Assembly: GCF_000384215.1 (NCBI RefSeq)
Contig: NZ_KB913032.1
Coordinates: 7,525,605-7,589,604, forward strand
Length of the DNA: 64,000 bases
Reading direction: 5' to 3'
Source: Amycolatopsis alba DSM 44262
GTDB lineage: Bacteria; Actinomycetota; Actinomycetes; Mycobacteriales; Pseudonocardiaceae
Part shown: positions 33,862-41,200 of the stretch, in pieces
Layout of the letters: each line of letters starts with the position of its first letter
Position numbering within the stretch: the stretch's first letter is position 1
Program-made: the position numbers and the translations under genes
The notes under the pieces: generated by a model
Seen by the model: only the letters and a program-made list of their open reading frames with translations
What the model was told of the DNA's origin: nothing
The model's database searches: none

Positions 33862-34644
33862 TTATGTGGTCAGGTCCAGCCACTCGCCGACGGGCAGCAC
33901 GCGCGCGCGTGTTCCCGCGTGCGCGCGGAACTCCTTCTCAGGGTCGGCGACCTCGACGTAGCCCGCGATCTTGTCCGGCTGCTCCGCCTCGTAGTGCATC
34001 GGTACCGCGTACCGGGCGTCGAGGATCTCCGCGGCCGCGGCGGACTGTCTCGGGTCCATCGCGGCGGGCAGCGGGCTCGGCGGCTGCAGGTGCGGCGCGT
34101 CGACCACGGCGCCGTTGGCGGGCAGGAACACCGCGTCTAACGGGCTGAACCGACGCGCGACGAGCCACCAGTAGCCGTGGAACATCGTGTCCCCACCGTG
34201 GAAAACCCGCTGCCCATCGGCTTGCACCACCCAGTTCACCTGCGGATCGCCCAGCCCGTCGACGGCAGGGACCGCGGTGGCTCGGAACGGCCCGATCTCG
34301 CGGGTGGACCAGGCATCCACGACCTCGATCGTCAGCCGGCGCACCTCCAGTTCACGCTCGGCCAGCAGCGTCGTCACGTTGTCCACGTCGTCGCCGTGAC
34401 CGGGCGCCGGTCGCAACACCGGCGCCCCCGGCACCAGCACGTCCGCGAGCGCGGCCGCGTCGGTGTGGTCGCGATGCAGATGGGTGACCAGCGCGGCGGT
34501 GACCGTCCCACTCGGCGTCGCCAGCCCCTCACCGGGCTTCCACCCGGTGAACAGCGGTGACAGATCCCGCACGTAGTCGATCACCAGACGCTGGTCGCCC
34601 GCCTCGATCTCCAGTCCGGCCCAGCCCAGCCGTCGCACCCGCAT
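33862..34644 (-). CDS. Metallo-beta-lactamase-fold hydrolase (UlaG-like)
   Basis: A 260-residue MBL-fold protein of the UlaG/lactonase-like group. The start MRVRRLGWAGLEIE places a substrate strand, THLHRDHTDA is the HxHxDH metal motif, FHGGDTMFHG the fourth region, and a last His lies in VPMHYEA. Such enzymes hydrolyse lactones, phosphoesters or related bonds. AAGGAG precedes the ATG. It is divergent from a TetR gene, and the gap contains a perfect 15-bp inverted repeat, so that TetR very likely represses it. Confidence 0.9.
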   Translation of the reverse strand: MRVRRLGWAGLEIEAGDQRLVIDYVRDLSPLFTGWKPGEGLATPSGTVTAALVTHLHRDHTDAAALADVLVPGAPVLRPAPGHGDDVDNVTTLLAERELEVRRLTIEVVDAWSTREIGPFRATAVPAVDGLGDPQVNWVVQADGQRVFHGGDTMFHGYWWLVARRFSPLDAVFLPANGAVVDAPHLQPPSPLPAAMDPRQSAAAAEILDARYAVPMHYEAEQPDKIAGYVEVADPEKEFRAHAGTRARVLPVGEWLDLTT

Positions 34645-34682
34645 CTCGCACTCCTTCGCCTCCGGTGGATGCCGCGAAACTT

Positions 34683-34726
34683 AGCGTACGCACGTTCTCC
34701 AAATCAATAGCGAACGTGCGTACGCT
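34683..34726. promoter_or_regulatory. TetR operator: 15-bp perfect inverted repeat
   Basis: AGCGTACGCACGTTC (34683-34697) and GAACGTGCGTACGCT (34712-34726) are exact reverse complements with a 14-base AT-rich spacer. Each arm contains GCGTACGC, itself a palindrome, so two TetR dimers could bind. It fills the gap between the divergent MBL and TetR genes. TATCCT (34725-34730), six bases before the TetR ATG, is a possible -10 box. Confidence 0.85.
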
Positions 34727-34737
34727 ATCCTGGCCAC

Positions 34738-35340
34738 ATGTCACCTCGACGCTCAGCGGCCGAAGCCCTGGCCACCCGTGGCCGGATCCTCGACCGCGCC
34801 GCCGCGGTCGCCTCCGAGGAAGGGCTGGACGGCATCACCATCGGCCGACTCGCCGACGAGCTGGAGATGAGCAAGTCCGGGGTGCACAAGCATTTCGGCA
34901 CCAAGGAGACACTGCAGATCTCCACATTGGACAAGGCGTTCGTCGACTTCTGGCACCGAGTGGTCGAACCCGCACTGGCCGAGCCACCGGGACTGCGTCG
35001 GCTGCGCACGGTATGCGCCAACTCCGTGAGCTACCTGGAGACGCCGCTGCTCCCCGGCGGTTGTCTGATGACCGCGGCCCTCAGCGAGTACGACGGCCGC
35101 CCCGGCCGGGTCCGCGACGCGGTGGCCGAGGTGTGGTCACGCTGGCGGGAACAACTGCGGGCGGACCTGGCCGCGGCCGTGGACAACGGCGAACTACCCG
35201 CCGGGCTCGACATCGACCAGGCACTGTTCGAGATCATCGCCGCCGGGCTGGCACTGAACGCGGCCATGCAACTGGAGCACGACCAGACTGCCGCAGGGCG
35301 AGCCCGCCGCGCCATCGAACGGGCCCTGGACCAGTCCTGA
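34738..35340 (+). CDS. TetR-family transcriptional regulator
   Basis: A 200-residue TetR protein. The N-terminal helix-turn-helix reads ITIGRLADELEMSKSGVHKHFGTKETL. The C-terminal domain (TVCANSVSYLETPLLPGGCL, then LEIIAAGLAL-type helices) resembles the TetR_C_16/YsiA-like groups. The inverted repeat at 34683-34726 lies directly upstream, pointing to self-repression and control of the divergent MBL hydrolase gene. No ribosome site is seen before the ATG, and TATCCT at -10 distance suggests a leaderless mRNA. Confidence 0.92.
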   Translation: MSPRRSAAEALATRGRILDRAAAVASEEGLDGITIGRLADELEMSKSGVHKHFGTKETLQISTLDKAFVDFWHRVVEPALAEPPGLRRLRTVCANSVSYLETPLLPGGCLMTAALSEYDGRPGRVRDAVAEVWSRWREQLRADLAAAVDNGELPAGLDIDQALFEIIAAGLALNAAMQLEHDQTAAGRARRAIERALDQS

Positions 35341-35684
35341 CCGCACGCCAGACCGTTGCCCAACCTGTGAAGCCGGTCCCCCGAGCGGGGTTGGCAGTCA
35401 GCGTCGCCGTGGAAGACGAGAGGGCCAAGCACAGCGGCGGCTAGCAGAGCACAGGCGACGCGAGCGCTTCGCCCGGAACCGGTGGGAGCACCTCAAAGGA
35501 GGAACCGCGGACAGAACAAGCGAGTCGGCGTGGAGCGTGAGCGCGGCTTCCAACACAAGCATGGCCGGCACCGGAACGCTGTCGATGTCCTCACGCCACG
35601 CTGCCAGCCCGGTCGACTTTCAGCTAGTGACGGTAACGCACTGTCACCGGGCTTGCATCGCGCGACGCCGAGCCCCCGAACTCA
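35341..35684. other. Intergenic region without a recognisable gene
   Basis: About 340 bases with no supported reading frame, conserved motif or strong hairpin on either strand. A stop at about 35632 bounds the ArsR-like frame that follows. Confidence 0.5.
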
Positions 35685-35909
35685 TTGGAAGCGCTGCTCG
35701 GACCGACACGAGCCCGCGTACTGATGAAGGTCGCGGGCGGTTCCTGGAACACCAGTGAAGTCGCCGCCGGGACCGGAATCTCGGCGACCTCGGCCAGCCA
35801 ACACCTGACGGTGCTGCGCGAAAGCGGGCTCATCGACACGACCCGGCGAGGCCGGGCCCGGCACCATACGATCACCACATTGGGCGGGATGATCATCCGT
35901 GCCTGCTGA
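35685..35909 (+). CDS. ArsR-type winged-helix fragment or small regulator
   Basis: A 74-residue frame (TTG start) that is almost entirely a winged helix: LLGPTRARVLMKVAGGSWNT, SEVAAGTGISATSASQHLTV, LRESGLIDTTRRGRARHHTI. This matches the C-terminal helix-turn-helix of the long (about 330-residue) ArsR-type regulators of actinomycetes, which normally carry a large N-terminal domain that is missing here. There is no ribosome site. It could be a working mini-regulator, but a 5'-truncated remnant is more likely. Confidence 0.5.
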   Translation: MEALLGPTRARVLMKVAGGSWNTSEVAAGTGISATSASQHLTVLRESGLIDTTRRGRARHHTITTLGGMIIRAC

Positions 35910-35917
35910 GAGACATA

Positions 35918-35944
35918 CGCCGCCCGGCACGACACCGGGCGGCG
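35918..35944. terminator. Bidirectional terminator
   Basis: Perfect ten-base stem CGCCGCCCGG / CCGGGCGGCG with loop CACGACA, between convergent stops at 35909 and 35955. Confidence 0.8.
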
Positions 35945-35954
35945 GACAGCGAGA

Positions 35955-36266
35955 CTAGCGAGTCGCTACTCCGTACTGGCTTCCGACGATCTTGCCGTTG
36001 CCCAGGCAACCGACCGCGGAATAGGTGCTGCCGTAGTTCCTCCACGGGCCGAGCCGCACCGCGGACGCGTTGTCACACTTGATCGCGGCGGCGAACTGCG
36101 TCCCCGGACCGCTCGAACAGCGAGCGGCGATCGAGTTGTGATTGGCCGAGACGTCGATGACGCACGAAGGCGCCGCGGACACCGAAGCCGACGCGGGCGC
36201 ACCCGCGGTCAGGACGCAACCCACGGTAGCCGCGCCCACCAGCAACGCTTTGACGGTTTTCGACAT
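35955..36266 (-). CDS. Small secreted cysteine-containing protein
   Basis: A 103-residue exported protein. The signal peptide is MSKTVKALLVGAATVGCVLT then AGAPASAS; the mature part is about 75 residues with four cysteines (SCVIDVSANHNSIAARCSSG, AAIKCDN, AVGCLGNG), probably two disulfides. GAAGGAA precedes ATG 36266; an open frame further upstream is ignored because it lacks a start signal. The family is not firmly recognised; similar small proteins are common in actinomycete secretomes. Confidence 0.72.
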   Translation of the reverse strand: MSKTVKALLVGAATVGCVLTAGAPASASVSAAPSCVIDVSANHNSIAARCSSGPGTQFAAAIKCDNASAVRLGPWRNYGSTYSAVGCLGNGKIVGSQYGVATR

Positions 36267-36513
36267 GGTCAATTCTTCCTTCGCTTCCAGAAGAGCCCCA
36301 AATGACCGGACGACAGTGGAACGAGTTCCACCCAGATGATCCGCGGCTCCGTTCGGAACCGTCATGATCACGAAGTCCAACCTGCCAGCGCGCGGGACAG
36401 GGCAACAAGAGGGCGACCGATGATTCAGCTGAGCACGAAACGTTCTTTCAGGGTCTTGAATATGCGAGAGCAAGGCGCCGGAGGAGGTGGTCCGGCGCCT
36501 CGCCCGTTCGAGA

Positions 36514-36762
36514 TCAGCCGAGGCCGAGGATCGTCCCGTGGTCGTCGTCGCAGTGATGGTGATGGCCGCTGAGATTGAGCAAGAGGTTGAGATTCAGGTG
36601 GAGACCGATGCCGTGGTGGTGATGATGTCCAGGGTCGTGGTCGGCGACCGCGGCCGTGGCTACGGGTGCGGCCGATGCCGCGCCGGGGGCGGCGAGCAGG
36701 AATCCGAGTGCCGCGAAGGGCAGCGCGGCTACGACGATCATGCGACGGCGAATGGTGCTCAC
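36514..36762 (-). CDS. Small secreted histidine-rich protein
   Basis: An 82-residue exported protein from GTG 36762 with GGAGAAGGAG upstream. The signal peptide MSTIRRRMIVVAALPFAALG runs to AASAAP. The mature part is only about 50 residues and contains DHDPGHHHHHGIGLHLNLNL and SGHHHHCDDDHG: 13 His, several Asp and one Cys. This composition suggests binding of Zn, Ni, Cu or Co outside the cell. No family is known to me. It is divergent from a Tat-exported ferritin-like protein (starts 360 bases apart), which hints at shared metal-related control. Confidence 0.7.
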   Translation of the reverse strand: MSTIRRRMIVVAALPFAALGFLLAAPGAASAAPVATAAVADHDPGHHHHHGIGLHLNLNLLLNLSGHHHHCDDDHGTILGLG

Positions 36763-37122
36763 GGTTTTTCTCCTTCTCCTCGAACGAACATCGGACGCGA
36801 CCCGCGGATGGCCAGGAGGCTCGTCCGAAACGGATCACGGGTGTTTCGAGCGGGAGGGCGCGCCGGACTGGTCGCGAAGCCGGAACCAGCCCTGTGAGTG
36901 AACGACGTCGAAAACCGAAGTGCAGAGTGGAAAGACACCGTGGGCACTGGCCCCGGCCCGGATGCATCAGGAGTGTTCGCCTGATCCGGTGATCCGGACC
37001 AATCCATTGTCGGAGCGGGCACGAAATGATCGGTCAACGAAAGATCCAGCCCGCGCGCTTCGTGACGCGCGGGATACGCCCGGTGCCGTGCGATGTCACC
37101 CTGGGCGGGAAGGAGATCGCCC
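36763..37122. other. Divergent promoter region, His-rich peptide / ferritin-like protein
   Basis: About 360 bases with no supported gene. It must contain promoters for both flanking exported proteins; the ribosome sites at each end are clear (GGAGAAGGAG to the left, AAGGAG to the right). No obvious Fur- or Zur-type palindrome was found by eye. Confidence 0.5.
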
Positions 37123-38121
37123 GTGTTCGGCAAGCGCTTCGCCGCCTCGATGATCAACCGCAGTGCCGAGAACGAGCCGGATCGCCGCCGCTTCCTGCGT
37201 GCCGCCGGAGTGACCGGACTCGGTGTCGTCGGCGCCGGCGCCCTCGGCGGGCTCGCCGCCGGGACGGCCGCCGCCACCACCCGACAGGCCGCCGCCGAAG
37301 CCGCGGCCGAGGGTGTCAGTGACGCCGCCGTCCTCAACTTCGCGCTCAATCTGGAATACCTGGAAGCCGAGTTCTACCTGCACGCCGTCACCGGAAAGGG
37401 ACTCGCCGACTCGTCAACCACCGGAACCGGGACCCGCGGCGGAGTGGCCGGCGGGCGAGCAGTGAAATTCAAGACCAAGGCCGCCAAACAGTACGCCCAG
37501 GAAATCGCCTCCGACGAGAAAGCACACGTCGAATTCCTGCGGTCCGCGCTCGGCTCCGTCGCGGTCAGCCGCCCGGCGATCGACCTGCAGGCCAGTTTCA
37601 CCGCCGCCGCCCAAGCAGCCGGCCTGGTCCGGAAAGGACAGAGCTTCGACGCCTTCGCGTGCGAGGAGAACTTCCTCCTCGCCGCCTACCTGTTCGAAGA
37701 CGTCGGCGTCACCGCCTACAAAGGCGCCGCGCCCCTGATCACCAACAAGGCCTACCTCGAAGCCGCGGCCGGGATCCTCGCCGTCGAGGCCTACCACGCG
37801 GCCAACATCCGCAGCGCCCTCTACCAGCACACCGGCGGCATCCTCGGGCTCGGCCTCCTGGGCCGAGACCTCCGCGAAGCCAGCGTCAAACTCTCCAACG
37901 CCCGCGACAGCCTCGACGGGAAGAACGACCTCGACCAGGGCGTCATCGACGGCCAAGGACGCGCGAACATCGTGCCGACCGACGGCAACGGCATCGCCTA
38001 CAGCCGCTCCCCCGGCCAGGTCCTCAACATCGTCTACCTCAACCCGAAAGCCGTGACCTCCGGCGGCTTCTTCCCCAGGGGCGTCAACGGCGACGTCAAC
38101 ACCAGCGACCCCAACGGCTGA
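37123..38121 (+). CDS. Tat-exported ferritin-like domain protein
   Basis: A 332-residue protein starting at GTG 37123 with AAGGAG seven bases upstream. A twin-arginine signal ([20 protein letters not shown]) is followed by a ferritin-like four-helix domain (Ferritin_2 type): [19 protein letters not shown] supplies E-x-x-(E/H)-type metal residues, then [18 protein letters not shown] (E-x-x-H) and [18 protein letters not shown]. Tat export fits a protein folded with its metal centre inside the cell. Homologues are frequent in actinomycetes and extremophiles; their role in metal handling or oxidative protection is unproven. The gene ends at the strong hairpin at 38136-38168. Confidence 0.9.
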   Translation: MFGKRFAASMINRSAENEPDRRRFLRAAGVTGLGVVGAGALGGLAAGTAAATTRQAAAEAAAEGVSDAAVLNFALNLEYLEAEFYLHAVTGKGLADSSTTGTGTRGGVAGGRAVKFKTKAAKQYAQEIASDEKAHVEFLRSALGSVAVSRPAIDLQASFTAAAQAAGLVRKGQSFDAFACEENFLLAAYLFEDVGVTAYKGAAPLITNKAYLEAAAGILAVEAYHAANIRSALYQHTGGILGLGLLGRDLREASVKLSNARDSLDGKNDLDQGVIDGQGRANIVPTDGNGIAYSRSPGQVLNIVYLNPKAVTSGGFFPRGVNGDVNTSDPNG

Positions 38122-38135
38122 TCCCGCGAAACGCC

Positions 38136-38168
38136 GAGGAGCACGGGTCACTCGGACCCGTGCTCCTC
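38136..38168. terminator. Bidirectional terminator
   Basis: Perfect 14-bp stem GAGGAGCACGGGTC / GACCCGTGCTCCTC with loop ACTCG, between convergent stops at 38121 and 38219. Confidence 0.85.
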
Positions 38169-38218
38169 GCGCCCTTGTAGCGACATAGGCCCGAAGCTCG
38201 CCGCTCACCGGATGAGGG

Positions 38219-41200
38219 TTATTCCGGATTGCACCCGGCTGTTATGCATCTCCCTGTCCCGATGTCGTTGCGGGCAGGGTCGAGATTCCAAGACGACCTG
38301 CCGTTGTCCATCCACTCTGCCGCGAGCCAATGGCACAGGAATTGTTGGAACGTCGAATCTGACTCGACTAGGTCCTTGGGGGCACCTGCCGCGAGTGCTT
38401 TGTCCTTGAATTCACTCCACGCTTGCCAGGCCGTCATGGCACCGCTCAGACCTGGCGCGAAGGACGCAAACGCCGCAGCCTGCAGTTGACGTGGAGTGTT
38501 GATGGCTTCAAGCAACGGGTTGGTGGTGAGCAATGCTACTTGCCGTCCCGTATCCGTCGGCACGATCAAGATCGTGCCGCCCTCATGCGCGTTCGGATGG
38601 CCAGGTGGGAGCCACTCGACCTTCCCGAAGAAGTCCGTCCTTCCGGTTGGCACGACCGGAAGTGCCAGACCTAGGACTTCGAGAGCGTTCACCCCCGGCA
38701 TTTCGCCTGTGAGGTCGAAAGAGTTGACGGGGTCGCCGTTGACGTAGTCGTAGTTGTTCGCCGATCCACCGGAGATGGGGTCGGTCTGCAGGAACCGGCC
38801 AAGCACCGGGAGATAGGTGCGAGCACCCATTTCCAGGGCCTGCTGGCTGCCGACGTGTTCGACCGGAACGGTGTGCCGGCCGAGCCATCCGAAGTCCATG
38901 CCGCCCTCGGCGGTGGCCGAGATCGGGATGTCGCCGAACGCCCCGGTCACCGGGTCGATGTTCTGGCCGAACGGGTCGTACAGGTGGATTGTTCCGGTGC
39001 GGGCGGCGGTGCCGTCCGCGGTGAACAGGATGTCGCCGTGAATGTTGGGATAGGACCAGTTCGTGGCCTTGGCCTGGTCGTAGTTCTTGGTGAGTACCAC
39101 ACCGCCAGGCAGTTTCAGCACTCGTTGCCGCAGGTTCCCTGCACTGTCGAGGACGAGATCTGGGCCGCCAGTGTCGGCGGCGTAGCCGTAGCGGGTGACC
39201 TGTGCGGCTTTGGCACCGTCCTTCACCGTGCGTGCCGTGATGCGGTCGGTGACGTCGCGGGTGTAGGTGACCGAGCGCCCCGCGGCGGTGGTGGTGGACA
39301 CGTGGCGGCGGGTCGAGTCGTACCCGAGGGTGTCGGTTCCGACCTTGGTCGCGTTGCCGTAGACGTCGTAGGCGAAGGCGAGGGCGGTCCCGCCGCTGGT
39401 GGACAGGAGCCGGTCGGCGTTGTCATAGCAGTAGCCGGTGCTGACCGCGAGCGCGCCACCCCTGCTGTCGGTGAAGCGGGTGCGGTTGGTGTTCGACCCC
39501 GCTCTCGGGTTGGGTCCGCAGCCACCGTCGCCGTCGTAGGCGTAGGTCAACTGGTGGTGCGGCACGATGGCCGCGACCAGGCGGCCGACACCGTCGTAGG
39601 TGTAGGCGGAACGATAGGAGGTGTTCGGAGCGGCGGTGTCGGTGACGGTGTCATCGGTGATGCGCTGGTCGCGGGACCGGACGACCGTGTCCGTGACCGT
39701 GGAACCGGACACGGCCCAGGAGACTGCGGTCAGCGCGCCCGCGTCGTTGTGGTCGATCGCGAGCTTCGAGGTGTTGCCGTAACCCACGTTCCGCAACACC
39801 CCGGCGTCATACCCTGGCGTCGCGACGGCGACTCCGTCCAGGTCGAGGCGGGTCAGCCGGGACGCGTTGCTCCACCGGTAGTTCAGGCTCGAGGTGACAC
39901 CTTTGACCGTGCTGGTCTCACTGAGCTTGCGTCCGGCGATGTCGTACTTGCTGGTCGACACCACGCCGTTCGCGTCGGTGTAGGACACGACCTGCCCAAG
40001 CAGGTCGATCACGCTGGTGGTGGATCCGCCGGCGTCGCTGATCTTCTTGACCAGCGGGTCGCCGCCCACCGCGTAGTCGTAGGTGATGGTCCGCGGCTGC
40101 TGCCCATCCATCGCCGGGAACGCCTTCTTCGCAACCCGACCACGACTGTCGTAGGTGATACACAGCCACGGCTCACTGTTGACACGGGTGGCGACCGTCT
40201 GACCGGCCGCGTTGTACACCTGCTCGGCAGTGTTGGCCGAGCCGTCCGCGTTCTTGGCCGCGGTGAGAGTCTTCGCCATGCCGCCCTGGCTGACTGCGGC
40301 GGATTTCGCGTCACACGGGTTGGCGCGGGTCTCGCTCCCGTTGTAGTAGCTGGACGTTCCTCGTTTGCCGGGGTCGGCGAGGTCGCCGCCAGGCAGCGCT
40401 TCGGCCAGCCGCCGCAGATATCCGGTGCCAGGCTGTTCGAAAGTGTTGCGTTTGGTCAGGGCGAGTCCGCTGGGGTCTGCGGTCGTCGACACCTGCAGCC
40501 CGAACACCGGGTCGATTCCGTGCTCCGGATCCGAGTACCCGGCCACCGTCTTCGTCGCCGGTGCGCGTTCGACACTGCCTCCTGAGCTACTGTCGGTGAT
40601 CTTGCTGGTCTCATGCCCGTAGCGGGGTGCCAGGTTCGTACCTGGCACCGTCACCGGTGTCTGGGCCCCAGGTGGGGTCCAGGTGAAGTTCAAGGCCCCG
40701 GTGTCGCCGGCGCGGTTGTAGTAGTCGACCCGGATCCGGTGCAGGCTACCCGCCGTCGTGTTCCGGTAGCTGCCTGAGACGGCGGCGCCGGGTTTGTCTG
40801 TCCAGCTGTCCACTACCAGGAAGTCGTCGATCCACAACCGCACGCCGTCAGTCGCGGTGAAGCCCACTTCGTAAGTACCGGCGGCCGGGAACCGCATCTC
40901 ACCGGTGAACCGACCGGACCAGCCACCGGTGGTGGCCACGGGCCTTGTACCGCCCCAGTTACCGACCAGCGATCCATCGCCGGTGCCGATCCCTGTCTGC
41001 CACACAACGGGCGGCCCGGCCAAGAACGGGTTGTCATACAGCTCCGCCTGCAACCCTGCCATGCCCCCGTCGTAGCCGAGGCGCCGGTGCGGCAGCGTCG
41101 CCGCGCACGTCGGCGTCGGGACCTCGCCGGCGAAACACGACGCCGGGCCGGGACCGTAACTGTCCGTCAATCGGTCGGCGTGATCGTAGACGTTGCTGAT

